This document shows, in pieces, positions 39,930-50,364 of a stretch of 64,000 nt of DNA (the stretch's first letter is position 1; each line of letters starts with the position of its first letter). The notes below the pieces were generated by a model. That model was given only the letters and a program-made list of their open reading frames with translations. It was not told the DNA's origin and made no database searches. Source of the stretch: an uncultured Pelagibacteraceae bacterium (GTDB lineage: Bacteria; Pseudomonadota; Alphaproteobacteria; Pelagibacterales; Pelagibacteraceae); NCBI GenBank assembly GCA_902597335.1, contig CACJXK010000007.1, forward strand, positions 17,847 to 81,846, written 5' to 3'. The translations under genes and the position numbers were made by a program.

Positions 39930-40358
39930 ATGTCTGAAACAATAGAACAAATTTGTCTTAATAAGGGAGTTAAACTAACTGATCAAAGAAAAATAATAGC
40001 AAAGGTTTTGTCAGAATCAAAAGAGGTTTATGGCGAATCAGACCACCCAGATGTTGATGAATTATACAAAAGAGTTTCTGCATTAGACTCTAAAATAAGC
40101 ATTGCTACTGTTTACAGAACAGTTAAGCTTTTTGAGGAGTCAGGTATACTTACAAAGCATGATTTTAAAGGTGGAAAAGCAAGATATGAAGCACTAGTAG
40201 AGAGTCATCATGATCATCTCATTGATATTAAGACAGGAGAAATAATTGAATTCGTTGACGAAGAAATTGAAAAATTGCAAAAAAAAGTTGCTGAAAAATA
40301 TGGGTATAAATTAGTAGACCATAAATTAGAGCTTTATGGAATTAAAAAAAAAAAATGA
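39930..40358 (+). CDS. fur: Fur-family transcriptional regulator
   Basis: LTDQRKIIAKVL, ISIATVYRTVKLFEESGIL, ESHHDHLIDIKTGEIIEF; upstream of miaB. Confidence 0.9.
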   Translation: MSETIEQICLNKGVKLTDQRKIIAKVLSESKEVYGESDHPDVDELYKRVSALDSKISIATVYRTVKLFEESGILTKHDFKGGKARYEALVESHHDHLIDIKTGEIIEFVDEEIEKLQKKVAEKYGYKLVDHKLELYGIKKKK

Positions 40359-40384
40359 GAAACTTTTTTTTTCTAAAATAAAAA

Positions 40385-41719
40385 ATGATAAATAAAAAAA
40401 TCTACATAAAAACTTTTGGCTGTCAAATGAATGAATATGACTCTAACAGAATTTATGATTCTGTAAGTAAGTTGGGTTTTGTTAAAACATCAGATCAGTC
40501 AAATGCAGATTGTTATATTCTAAATACATGTCACATACGTGATAAGGCTAAAGAAAAAGTCTATCATGAAATTGGTAGAGTTAAAAAATTATATAAAAAT
40601 AAAAAAAAACCAATTACGATTATTGCTGGTTGTGTTGCCCAAGCTGAGAATGAGGAAATGTTTAAGAGAGAGCCATATATTGATATTATTTTAGGCCCTC
40701 AATCATATCATAAAGTTAATGACTTACTAACTGAACATGTAGCTAATCAAAAAAAAGAGGAAACGGAGTTTGATACTATTTCAAAATTTGGATATTTTGA
40801 TCAAATAAAAAATAACAATAACAAAATATCAGCTTTTTTAACAATTCAAGAAGGTTGTGATAAGTTTTGTCATTTTTGTGTAGTACCTTACACAAGAGGA
40901 CCTGAATATTCTAGGCCATTTAAAAAAATTATAGCAGAAGCTGAACAACTAATAGAAAATGGTGTGAAAGAAATAACATTGTTAGGACAGAATGTTAATG
41001 CATATTCTTATTTTGAAAATGCTAAGGAGTTTAGAATCTCTCATATAATAAATTATTTAAATCAATATTCAGAATTAGAGAGAATAAGATATACTACATC
41101 ACATCCAAGAGATATGACTGACGACTTAATTGAATGTTATTCGTCCAGTCAAAAACTAATGCCATTTGTTCACTTACCTATTCAAAGTGGATCAAATAGA
41201 ATGTTAGAATTAATGAATAGAAAGCATACTGTAGAAGATTATTTAGATATTTATAAGAGATTAAAAAAAATTAATGGAGGTATTGAATTTTCAAGTGATT
41301 TTATCATTGGCTATCCAGGTGAAACTCAAAAAGATTTTGAGGAAACATTTGACTTAATTAAAGAAATAAAATTTATTAATTCTTTTTCATTTATTTTCAG
41401 CCCAAGACCAGGAACATTTGCATCAAAATTAGATATGATAGATAAAAATATTGCAAAAGAAAGACTAACATTAATTCAGGAAAAATTATTTAACAACCAA
41501 ATAGAAATTAATAAATCAATGGAAAATCAAATTATTGATATTCTTGTTGAAAATAAAATGGAAAAACAAAATAAATATTTTGGAAGAAATAAGTATATTA
41601 CACCAGTAATCTTCGATGGAAATGATAACTTAATTGGCAAGAACATTAAAGTAAAGATACAAACAAGTAACCAGAATACTTTATTTGGTTCAGTAAACAA
41701 AAATATGAAAGCAGCTTAG
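40385..41719 (+). CDS. miaB: tRNA-2-methylthio-N6-dimethylallyladenosine synthase MiaB
   Basis: IKTFGCQMNEYDSNRI, GCDKFCHFCVVPYTRGPE radical-SAM motif. Confidence 0.98.
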   Translation: MINKKIYIKTFGCQMNEYDSNRIYDSVSKLGFVKTSDQSNADCYILNTCHIRDKAKEKVYHEIGRVKKLYKNKKKPITIIAGCVAQAENEEMFKREPYIDIILGPQSYHKVNDLLTEHVANQKKEETEFDTISKFGYFDQIKNNNNKISAFLTIQEGCDKFCHFCVVPYTRGPEYSRPFKKIIAEAEQLIENGVKEITLLGQNVNAYSYFENAKEFRISHIINYLNQYSELERIRYTTSHPRDMTDDLIECYSSSQKLMPFVHLPIQSGSNRMLELMNRKHTVEDYLDIYKRLKKINGGIEFSSDFIIGYPGETQKDFEETFDLIKEIKFINSFSFIFSPRPGTFASKLDMIDKNIAKERLTLIQEKLFNNQIEINKSMENQIIDILVENKMEKQNKYFGRNKYITPVIFDGNDNLIGKNIKVKIQTSNQNTLFGSVNKNMKAA

Positions 41720-41720
41720 A

Positions 41721-42728
41721 TTGAGCAAGATAAATAAAAAAAAGATTATTTCTGAATTAAAATATGTATATTCAGAAAATAATACTTTAAGTATAATTTT
41801 TCAAAATAATGAATTGTTGCTTGGTGTAACAGGTGAATTTAATAATAATTTAAAGGAATTAGAAAAAATTACTGAAACTAGCTTGTATTCAAGAGGCAAT
41901 TCTATACTTGTGAAAAGTAGTCCTGAAAAAAATAATATAGTTAAAAATGCTATTCATTTCTTGACTGAACAATATTTAAATAATGGAACGATTGAAAAAA
42001 AAGATATAATTTCTTCTATAAACAAATTTATGATTAATCAAAATCACGATTCTGAAAAAAAAATAGAATATATTATTAAGACCCCAAAAAAATCTGTAAT
42101 TCCGAGATCAGAAAGACAGAAGGACTATGTTAGAGCATTAAAAGATTCTGATATAATTATTTCTGCCGGACCAGCAGGAACAGGTAAAACTTTTTTAGCT
42201 GTTGCTGTAGCATTAACAATGTTGTTAGAAAAAAAAATCGAGAGAATCATTTTATCCAGGCCCGCTGTAGAAGCAGGTGAAAGACTCGGATTTTTACCAG
42301 GTGACATGAGAGAAAAAGTAGATCCATACCTAAGGCCATTGTACGACTCTTTGTATGACCTATTAGATTTTGAAAAAATACAAAAAAAAATTGAAGTTGG
42401 TGACATTGAAATAGCTCCTTTAGCCTTCATGAGAGGTAGAACTTTAAAAAATTCATTTGCAATTCTTGATGAGGCGCAAAATGCGACAGATACCCAAATA
42501 AAGATGTTTTTAACCAGAATAGGTGAAAATTCCAAGATAGTAATTAATGGCGACCCCTCACAAATAGATTTACCTAATAAATCACTTTCAGGATTAAATA
42601 AATCCAAAAAATTGCTGGGACATTTAAATGAAATTTCAGTCATTGATTTTGACCATAAAGATGTAGTTAGACATCCACTCGTTTCAAAGATTGTTAAAGC
42701 ATATGCAGATAAAAGTACTGAGGAATGA
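41721..42728 (+). CDS. phoH: PhoH-like ATPase
   Basis: SAGPAGTGKTFLAVAVAL, ILDEAQNATDTQIKMFLTRIG; TTG start. Confidence 0.95.
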   Translation: MSKINKKKIISELKYVYSENNTLSIIFQNNELLLGVTGEFNNNLKELEKITETSLYSRGNSILVKSSPEKNNIVKNAIHFLTEQYLNNGTIEKKDIISSINKFMINQNHDSEKKIEYIIKTPKKSVIPRSERQKDYVRALKDSDIIISAGPAGTGKTFLAVAVALTMLLEKKIERIILSRPAVEAGERLGFLPGDMREKVDPYLRPLYDSLYDLLDFEKIQKKIEVGDIEIAPLAFMRGRTLKNSFAILDEAQNATDTQIKMFLTRIGENSKIVINGDPSQIDLPNKSLSGLNKSKKLLGHLNEISVIDFDHKDVVRHPLVSKIVKAYADKSTEE

Positions 42729-43171
42729 TAAAGGCCAATGTATTATCTGATCATTCAAATTGGATAAAAAAAATTAAAAACCCTAACGATTACTTAAATA
42801 AAAGACTTAAAATTTTATCTAAAGCGCCTTTTTTTAAAAGAAAAAATCATGAATTTTCAGTGCTCCTAACCAACAACAAGAAAATGAAAAATTTAAATTT
42901 TAAATTCAGAAAAAAAAATAAAATAACAGATGTTTTATCTTTTCCTATAAAGATAAAAAGTAAAAGTATACTTTATGTGGGTGATATAGCGATTAGTTAT
43001 GAAATAATTAAAAAAAGATCAAAAGAAACAAATTTTTTTTTAGAATTTGATAAAATGTGGATACATGGTTATCTTCATCTAATTGGTTATGATCACAAAA
43101 GATTAGATGATTTCAACAAAATGCTTAGAAAAGAAAATTTAATATTAAAATATTTTCATAAGATAAATTGA
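42725..43171 (+). CDS. ybeY: Endoribonuclease YbeY
   Basis: KITDVLSFPI, GDIAISYEI, WIHGYLHLIGYDHKRLDD (HGxLHLxGyDH). Confidence 0.96.
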   Translation: MIKANVLSDHSNWIKKIKNPNDYLNKRLKILSKAPFFKRKNHEFSVLLTNNKKMKNLNFKFRKKNKITDVLSFPIKIKSKSILYVGDIAISYEIIKKRSKETNFFLEFDKMWIHGYLHLIGYDHKRLDDFNKMLRKENLILKYFHKIN

Positions 43172-44691
43172 CTTTAATTTATAAAAATCAAATTTTATTA
43201 TTTTCATTTATATTTCTATTAGGCTTAATTTCTTCATATAGCCTTCCACCTTATAATTTGTTCTATCTAAACTTTTTTTCATACCCTATCTTTTTATGGG
43301 TATTGTTAAAGCACCATAAAGATAAAGTTAAATCTTTTAATATTGGATGGATGTTTGGTTTTGGTTATTTCATTTCTAATTTATATTGGATAACTAATTC
43401 ACTTACATTTGAAGATATATTTAAACCTTTAATACCAGTTGCTTTAATTTTAATACCTTTATTTTTAGGATTATTTTATGGTTTATCAACTTTAACTTTT
43501 TCATTTTTAAAACCAAAAAAAAACTTTTTATCAATTTTAATATTAGCTACTTCTTTATCAGTATTTGAGTACATTAGAAGTTTTGTTTTTGGAGGTTTTC
43601 CATGGAATCTAATTTCTTTTAGTTTTGTAAATTATTTAGAATTTATTCAATTACTTTCTGTGACAGGGACCTATGCATTTAATTCAATAATTATTTTGTT
43701 ATTTTTATTTCCAACTTATTTATTTTTCAATTACAAAAAAAAATTTAAAATAAACGTGCTTTCTTTCTATTTAATAATTTTTTTTACGAATTATTCATTA
43801 GGCTATTTAAACTTAAAAAATGACGAATTTAATGAAAAAAATGATTTAGGGTTTGTTATTAAGATAATTTCGCCGAATATAAATATTAACAGATATTTTC
43901 AAAATGAAAATCCTAGAGAATTTATTTCCGAATTAATTAATATTTCTGAGCCAAATCCTCAAAGTGAAACATTATTTATTTTTCCAGAAGGTATTCTTTC
44001 AAATATTTATTTTGAGGATCTAAAAAAATTTAAAAATTTATTTTCAAATAGCTTTTCAAAAAAACATAAAATTATTTTAGGTATGAATATTTATGAAAAC
44101 CAGAGAATTTATAATTCCCTGCTAGTTTTGGATAATGAACTTAATATCTTACAAAAATATTATAAAAATAAACTGGTACCTTTTGGAGAATTTTTACCTT
44201 TTGAAAAAACATTAGGTAATTTAGGTTTCAAAAAAATTACCCAAGGTTACCAGTCTTTCTCGGCAGATGTGAAAAGAGATCCAATAGAGTTGAATGGTTA
44301 TAGTTTTATTCCACTTATATGTTATGAAGTTATTTACTCTGGTAAAATTAATAAAAGTAAAAAAAATTATGATTTTATTTTAAATATTTCAGAGGATGGG
44401 TGGTTTGGAAACTCTATCGGTCCCTACCAGCACTACTCACACTCAATTTTTAGATCTATAGAGGAAGGTAAGTATGTAATTCGATCCTCTAATAATGGAA
44501 TTTCAGCTTTTGTTAATCCTAAAGGTCAAGTAATTGATGATAATTTAACAACCAACAAGGGATTTATTAAAATTAACTCTTTCAAAAAGTCCAATAAAAC
44601 TATCTTTAGTTCTCAAGGCAATAAGATCTTCTTTTATTTTCTATTCATTTATATTAGTTTAATTTTCTTTTTTAAAATACGGGGGAATTAA
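43168..44691 (+). CDS. lnt: Apolipoprotein N-acyltransferase
   Basis: [37 protein letters not shown]-terminal TM segments. Confidence 0.95.
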   Translation: MTLIYKNQILLFSFIFLLGLISSYSLPPYNLFYLNFFSYPIFLWVLLKHHKDKVKSFNIGWMFGFGYFISNLYWITNSLTFEDIFKPLIPVALILIPLFLGLFYGLSTLTFSFLKPKKNFLSILILATSLSVFEYIRSFVFGGFPWNLISFSFVNYLEFIQLLSVTGTYAFNSIIILLFLFPTYLFFNYKKKFKINVLSFYLIIFFTNYSLGYLNLKNDEFNEKNDLGFVIKIISPNININRYFQNENPREFISELINISEPNPQSETLFIFPEGILSNIYFEDLKKFKNLFSNSFSKKHKIILGMNIYENQRIYNSLLVLDNELNILQKYYKNKLVPFGEFLPFEKTLGNLGFKKITQGYQSFSADVKRDPIELNGYSFIPLICYEVIYSGKINKSKKNYDFILNISEDGWFGNSIGPYQHYSHSIFRSIEEGKYVIRSSNNGISAFVNPKGQVIDDNLTTNKGFIKINSFKKSNKTIFSSQGNKIFFYFLFIYISLIFFFKIRGN

Positions 44692-45854
44692 TGAAAAAAA
44701 ATTTTTTATTTACTAGTGAGTCAGTGTCAGAAGGACACCCAGATAAAGTTTGTGACAGAATTTCAGATATGGTTGTAGATACTTTTTTAGCTTCTGAGCC
44801 AGAAGCAAGAGTTGCTTGTGAAACTTTAACAACAACAAATAAAGTTGTTCTAGCAGGAGAAGTTAGAGGACCTGAACTTAAACAAGATGAATTGATTTCA
44901 AAAGTTAGAGATTGCATTAAAGACATTGGGTATGATCAAGATGGTTTTTCATGGAAAGAACAAACAAATATTGAGACACATTTGCACTCACAATCAGCTG
45001 ATATTGCAATTGGTGTGGACTCTTCAGGAAACAAGGATGAAGGGGCTGGAGACCAAGGAATTATGTTCGGTTATGCTTGCAACGAAACAGATGTTTTGAT
45101 GCCAGCACCTATTCATTATTCACATAAAATCCTAAGATTGATGGCAGAGGATAGAAAATCAGGAAAATTAAATGGAATAGAACCAGACTCTAAAAGTCAA
45201 ATTACTATAAAATATAAAGATGGTATGCCTGATGCGGTTACTTCAGTCGTAATATCGACACAACATTCTAAAGATGTGAACTTAGCTAAAGTTAAAGAAC
45301 TTTGTTTGCCTTATATTGAGAGATCTATTCCTAAAAATTTATTAGGAAGTCTTGATGAAAAGGAAATTTATATTAATCCTACCGGAAACTTTGTTATTGG
45401 CGGTCCAGATGGTGACAGCGGCTTAACAGGTAGAAAAATTATCGTAGATACATACGGTGGTGCTGCTCCTCATGGAGGAGGAGCATTTTCAGGAAAAGAT
45501 CCAACAAAAGTTGATAGATCTGCAGCTTATGCATCAAGATACTTAGCTAAAAATGTTGTTGCATCAAAAATTGCTGATAAATGTTTAATCCAATTAGCTT
45601 ATGCTATTGGAGTATCTAAACCATTATCAATTTACGTAGATTTATTTGATAATGATGAAGAAAAAAATTTACATGTAGAAAAACTTATAAAAGAAAACTT
45701 TGATTTAAGTCCAAGAGGAATTAGAGAAATGCTAGGATTAAATAAACCAATATATGAAAAAACAGCCGCTTATGGACACTTTGGGAGAATACCAGAGGAC
45801 GATGGGTCTTTTTCTTGGGAAAAAACTGATAAATCTGGGGTTTTTAATAAGTAA
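44691..45854 (+). CDS. metK: S-adenosylmethionine synthetase
   Basis: [51 protein letters not shown]. Confidence 0.99.
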   Translation: MKKNFLFTSESVSEGHPDKVCDRISDMVVDTFLASEPEARVACETLTTTNKVVLAGEVRGPELKQDELISKVRDCIKDIGYDQDGFSWKEQTNIETHLHSQSADIAIGVDSSGNKDEGAGDQGIMFGYACNETDVLMPAPIHYSHKILRLMAEDRKSGKLNGIEPDSKSQITIKYKDGMPDAVTSVVISTQHSKDVNLAKVKELCLPYIERSIPKNLLGSLDEKEIYINPTGNFVIGGPDGDSGLTGRKIIVDTYGGAAPHGGGAFSGKDPTKVDRSAAYASRYLAKNVVASKIADKCLIQLAYAIGVSKPLSIYVDLFDNDEEKNLHVEKLIKENFDLSPRGIREMLGLNKPIYEKTAAYGHFGRIPEDDGSFSWEKTDKSGVFNK

Positions 45855-45910
45855 ATATTGTTGAAAAGCTAACAAAAATAACTATATTTCAAGCATATTG
45901 TTGAATTTTC

Positions 45911-45937
45911 AAAATGGGCTGAGGCCCATTTTTTTTT
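45911..45937 (+). terminator. Intrinsic terminator immediately upstream of nusA
   Basis: AAAATGGGC-TGAG-GCCCATTTT stem with following T-run, 12 nt before nusA ATG. Confidence 0.88.
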
Positions 45938-45949
45938 GGTTGAAAAAAA

Positions 45950-47503
45950 ATGTTAAATAAAAGAGCAGATAAACTAGAGTTATTAAGAATAGCAGAAGCA
46001 GTGGCTTTAGAGAAATCAATTGATAAAGAATTAATCATTGGATCAATGGAAACCGGTATCGCAAAAGCAGCTAAGTCAAAATTTGGCTCTGATAATGAGA
46101 TCAAAGTAGAAATAAATAGAGATAATGGAGAAATTGGAATTTTTAGAAAACTTACAATTGTTGAGAAACCTGAAAACTCAAATACTGAGATCACACTTGA
46201 TGAGGCGATAAAGCTCAATAGTTTTAACGAAGATAAAAAAATTGGTGATGAAGTTTTGCAACCATTGCCCTCATTTGACTTTGGTAGAATTGCAGCTCAA
46301 ACAGCAAAACAAGTTATTAGTTTTAATGTGAGAGAGGCAGAGAGAGAGAGGCAGTTCAATGATTTCATTGATAAAAAAGATACAATTTTAAGTGGTATAG
46401 TTAAAAGGCTTGAATTCGGAAACGTGATTGTTGATCTTGGAAGAACTGAAGCAATAATTCAAAAAAATGAAATGATACCTCGAGAAAATATCAAAGCTGG
46501 TGATAGGATAAAAGCATATTGTTTAGATGTAAGAAGAGAGCCTAGAGGTCAACAAATATTCTTATCTAGGGCACATCCAAAATTTATGGATAAATTGTTT
46601 GTTCAAGAAGTTCCAGAAATATATGATGGTTTAATAGAAATTAAATCCTCATCGAGGGACCCTGGAAGTAGAGCAAAAATTTGTGTTAAAGCTATTGACA
46701 CATCGCTTGATCCAGTTGGAGCATGTGTAGGAATGCGAGGAAGTAGAGTTCAGGCAGTTGTAAATGAGCTTCAAGGAGAAAAAATTGATATAGTGAACTG
46801 GTCTGAAGACCCTGCTATAGTTGTAGCTAATGCGCTTTCACCTGCTGAGGTGCAAAAAGTAAATGTTGATATCGATGGAAAAAAACTAGATGTTATATTA
46901 ACTGAGGAGAATTTAAGTAAAGCAATTGGAAGAAGAGGTCAAAATGTAAGACTTGCTACAAAATTGCTGAATTATGAAATTAATATAATGACAGAGCAAG
47001 AGGACTCTGAAAGAAGACAATTAGAATTTAAAGAAAAAACTGACAATATTGTGAAAAACTTGGAACTCGATGAAACTCTAGGACAGTTATTGGTAGCAGA
47101 GGGTTTTTCATCTATTGATGATATAAAAGATAGTCAGCCTGATGCTTTAACTAAAATCGAAGGTATTGAAGAAGACACAGCCAAAGAGTTAATAGAGAGA
47201 GCCAAAGAGTTTCATGCAAAAGATCAAGAGGAGATATCAAATAGAATAAAAGATCTTGGACTAGATAATGATTTGATCAATCATGAGGGATTAACGCCAG
47301 GAATGCTAGTGACCTTGGGAGAACAAAAAGTTCTTAACTTAACAGATTTAGCTGATTTAGCCTCAGATGAGCTTACAGGGACTTACGACGTGATTAAAGG
47401 TGAAAGAGTAAAAATCAAAGGATATCTAGAAGACTTCGCATTATCAAAAAATGAAGCTGATAATTTAATTATGTCTGCTAGAGAAAAAGTTTACAAAGAT
47501 TGA
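45950..47503 (+). CDS. nusA: Transcription termination/antitermination protein NusA
   Basis: KH domains: PVGACVGMRGSRVQAVVNELQGEKIDIV, KAIGRRGQNVRLATKL. Confidence 0.98.
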   Translation: MLNKRADKLELLRIAEAVALEKSIDKELIIGSMETGIAKAAKSKFGSDNEIKVEINRDNGEIGIFRKLTIVEKPENSNTEITLDEAIKLNSFNEDKKIGDEVLQPLPSFDFGRIAAQTAKQVISFNVREAERERQFNDFIDKKDTILSGIVKRLEFGNVIVDLGRTEAIIQKNEMIPRENIKAGDRIKAYCLDVRREPRGQQIFLSRAHPKFMDKLFVQEVPEIYDGLIEIKSSSRDPGSRAKICVKAIDTSLDPVGACVGMRGSRVQAVVNELQGEKIDIVNWSEDPAIVVANALSPAEVQKVNVDIDGKKLDVILTEENLSKAIGRRGQNVRLATKLLNYEINIMTEQEDSERRQLEFKEKTDNIVKNLELDETLGQLLVAEGFSSIDDIKDSQPDALTKIEGIEEDTAKELIERAKEFHAKDQEEISNRIKDLGLDNDLINHEGLTPGMLVTLGEQKVLNLTDLADLASDELTGTYDVIKGERVKIKGYLEDFALSKNEADNLIMSAREKVYKD

Positions 47504-47513
47504 GAGATGGAAA

Positions 47514-49736
47514 ATGGAGAAAAAAAAATTAAAGCTATCAATATCAGGCACATCAAAAAAAACTTTTAGTAGTATAGAGCAAGCTAAATCAAAATCAAAA
47601 AATACAGTCGTAATTGAGAAAAAAAATTCAAAATATCAAGGTAAGTCTTTGTCTCCGAAACCAGCTCAAAATAACAATAATTTTGCTACAAATAAAAGTA
47701 TTCCATCAAAAACTTATAATTATAACAGACCAGTATCACCACCTGTATCAGATTTTGAAAAGCGAAAGTTAGCTGAACAAAGAGCAACGAGAAGGCTAAA
47801 AGGTGAGTCAATAACAAAAGAGAATAAATCTAGCAAAATTGGTGGGAAGAGAAGAGAATTAAAATTGACTATTTCAAGAGCCCTAAGTGATGATCACACA
47901 GAAACTAAAGCTAGGAGCATGGCTTCATTAAAGAGAGCAAAGCAAAAAGAAAACAGAAGTTTAAATCAAACAGACAATAAAGAAAATTTTAAACAAGTTA
48001 AGAGAGAGGTTAATCTTCCAGAAGTAATAACTATACGAGAGCTTGCAAATAGAATGGCTGAGCAATCAAGTAGCATTATAAAGCATTTGCTGGGTATGGG
48101 TGTAACTGTAACTATTAATCATACAATTGACGCTGATACAGCAGAATATTTAGTAAAAGAATTTGGGCATAATCCCATTCGTGAAAAAAAGGCAGAGGAA
48201 ATAATAAATAAAATCAAAGAGGTAAAATCTGAAAACTTAAAAAATAGACCACCAATAGTTACTGTAATGGGGCACGTAGATCATGGAAAAACATCTGTGC
48301 TGGACGTTTTAAGAGAATCAAATGTAGTTTCAGGTGAATTTGGAGGAATAACTCAACACATTGGAGCTTATCAAATAAATCACAAAAATGATAAAATTAC
48401 ATTTATTGATACGCCTGGTCACGCAGCTTTCACTGAGATGAGGGCCAGAGGCTCAAAACTAACCGATATAGTTGTATTAGTAGTTGCAGCAGATGATGGC
48501 GTTAAGCCACAAACAGTAGAGTCAATAAAACACGCAAAAGCAGCAAATGTTCCGATAGTTGTAGCAATTAACAAGTGTGATTTGCCAGAGGCAGACGCTC
48601 AAAAAATAAAAAATCAACTTTTAGAGTACGAGTTAATAGCAGAGGATTTGTCTGGGGATACTTTAATGGTTGAAATATCAACAAAAACAAAAAAGAATTT
48701 AGATAAGTTGGTTGAGTCTATTCTTCTACAAGCAGAATTGTTGGATTTAAAAACTGATTATGAAACTAATGCTAAAGGCATTGTATTAGAGTCTAAGATA
48801 GATATTGGAAGAGGACCTGTTGCAAATATTATTGTTACAGCTGGTACATTAAAAAAAGGAGATTACTTTGTAAGTGGTTTAAAATGGGGAAAAATAAGAG
48901 CAATTGTTAATGACCATGGTAAAAATATTGAAATAGCTGAACCAGCCACTCCTATTGAGATAATTGGTATAAATGGTGCTTCTAAATCAGGTGACGATTT
49001 CATAGTTCTATCAAGTGAAAAAGAAGCTAAATCGTTATGTGAGGCAAGAGTTCAGGAGTCTAAAGATGATAAAATACCACTTAACTTTGTCACTCAAGAC
49101 TCAGCTTTTCAAAACCAAATTTCTGAGGAATTGAACATTATTATAAAATCAGATGTTCATGGCTCATCTGAGGCAATTAAGAATGCAATTGATCAAATAA
49201 AACATGACGAAGTTAAACCAAAAATTCTCCTCTCAGACATAGGAATGGTAACCGAGACAGATATTACATTGGCAAAAGCTTCTGATGCAGTAATAATTGC
49301 GTTCAATGTGAAACCAAGCAAAGAAGCAAAAAAACGAGCTGAACTTGAAAAAATTTCAATTTCATCTTTCAATATAATTTATGAGGTATTAGATTTTATT
49401 AAACAAAGAATGGGTGGATTGTTATCTCCAGATGTAGAAGAAAAAGTGATTGGCAGTGCCGAGATACTTGAAATTTTTAAAGTTTCAAAAGTAGGCAAAG
49501 TTGCAGGCTCCAAAGTTGTTGAGGGTGAAATAACTCAAGACTCGAGTGCAAGAGTTATTAGAGATGGTACAATTATATTTAATGGAAAAATAGGGACTAT
49601 TTTTAGAGAAAAAAATCAAACCAAACAGGTTTCTGCTGGTTTAGAGTGTGGAATTACATTAAAAGATTTCGCTGATTTTCAAAAAAAAGATATTATTGAA
49701 GTCTATAATGCAACAGTTACAGAGAGAAGTATTTAA
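47514..49736 (+). CDS. infB: Translation initiation factor IF-2
   Basis: PPIVTVMGHVDHGKTSVLDVLR; ITFIDTPGHAAFTEMRARG. Confidence 0.99.
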   Translation: MEKKKLKLSISGTSKKTFSSIEQAKSKSKNTVVIEKKNSKYQGKSLSPKPAQNNNNFATNKSIPSKTYNYNRPVSPPVSDFEKRKLAEQRATRRLKGESITKENKSSKIGGKRRELKLTISRALSDDHTETKARSMASLKRAKQKENRSLNQTDNKENFKQVKREVNLPEVITIRELANRMAEQSSSIIKHLLGMGVTVTINHTIDADTAEYLVKEFGHNPIREKKAEEIINKIKEVKSENLKNRPPIVTVMGHVDHGKTSVLDVLRESNVVSGEFGGITQHIGAYQINHKNDKITFIDTPGHAAFTEMRARGSKLTDIVVLVVAADDGVKPQTVESIKHAKAANVPIVVAINKCDLPEADAQKIKNQLLEYELIAEDLSGDTLMVEISTKTKKNLDKLVESILLQAELLDLKTDYETNAKGIVLESKIDIGRGPVANIIVTAGTLKKGDYFVSGLKWGKIRAIVNDHGKNIEIAEPATPIEIIGINGASKSGDDFIVLSSEKEAKSLCEARVQESKDDKIPLNFVTQDSAFQNQISEELNIIIKSDVHGSSEAIKNAIDQIKHDEVKPKILLSDIGMVTETDITLAKASDAVIIAFNVKPSKEAKKRAELEKISISSFNIIYEVLDFIKQRMGGLLSPDVEEKVIGSAEILEIFKVSKVGKVAGSKVVEGEITQDSSARVIRDGTIIFNGKIGTIFREKNQTKQVSAGLECGITLKDFADFQKKDIIEVYNATVTERSI

Positions 49737-50102
49737 ATGAAAAATTTAGGAAAGCCTATCACACAAAGACAATTAAGAGTTGGAGAAATGATTAAACAAG
49801 CTTTAGGAATACTTTTTATAAGAGATGAAGCCAAAATACCAAATTTATCAACCAAAGAAATTACAGTTACTGAAGTGAGAATGTCTCCTGATTTAAAGAC
49901 AGCAAAAATATTTGTAATGCCCTTGGGTGGAAAAAATACAGAAGAAATTATAGAAAAATTAAAAATATCATCATTTATGATTAGAAAAGTTTTATCAAAA
50001 AAGATTATAATGAAGTTTTTACCTAAACTTTTTTTTGTAAAAGATGACTCTTTTGATTATGCAGAAAAAATAGAAAATTTAATTAAACAAACAAATAAAT
50101 AA
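49737..50102 (+). CDS. rbfA: Ribosome-binding factor A
   Basis: ITQRQLRVGEMIKQAL, TEVRMSPDLKTAKIFVMPLG. Confidence 0.94.
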   Translation: MKNLGKPITQRQLRVGEMIKQALGILFIRDEAKIPNLSTKEITVTEVRMSPDLKTAKIFVMPLGGKNTEEIIEKLKISSFMIRKVLSKKIIMKFLPKLFFVKDDSFDYAEKIENLIKQTNK

Positions 50103-50115
50103 ATAAGGAAAAAAA

Positions 50116-50364
50116 ATGAAAGAAAAAGTAAAAGAACTTCAAATTCATGATAAAGATACTGGATCTTCAGAAGTTCAAATCGCACAATTAACTGGAAAAA
50201 TTGAGAGCTTATCAAAACATATAAAGCAATTTAAAAAAGACAAACATTCTTCAGTTGGTCTTTTAAGAGCGGTCAATAGAAGGAAAAAATTATTAGACTA
50301 TTTAAAAAAAAATAATATCGAGTCTTATAAATCAGTATTAACAAAATTAAACTTGAGGAAATAA
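50116..50364 (+). CDS. rpsO: 30S ribosomal protein S15
   Basis: DTGSSEVQIAQLTGKIESLSKHIKQFKKDKHS; truncated N-terminus is typical. Confidence 0.98.
   Translation: MKEKVKELQIHDKDTGSSEVQIAQLTGKIESLSKHIKQFKKDKHSSVGLLRAVNRRKKLLDYLKKNNIESYKSVLTKLNLRK

Noticed and set aside
42125-42643. 172-aa reverse ORF inside phoH
   Set aside because: Antisense to the conserved PhoH ATPase core; shadow ORF.
44650-44700. SAM riboswitch upstream of metK
   Set aside because: lnt stop overlaps the metK ATG, leaving no untranslated leader.
45889-46218. 109-aa reverse ORF across the nusA start
   Set aside because: Antisense to nusA and covers the terminator; no support.
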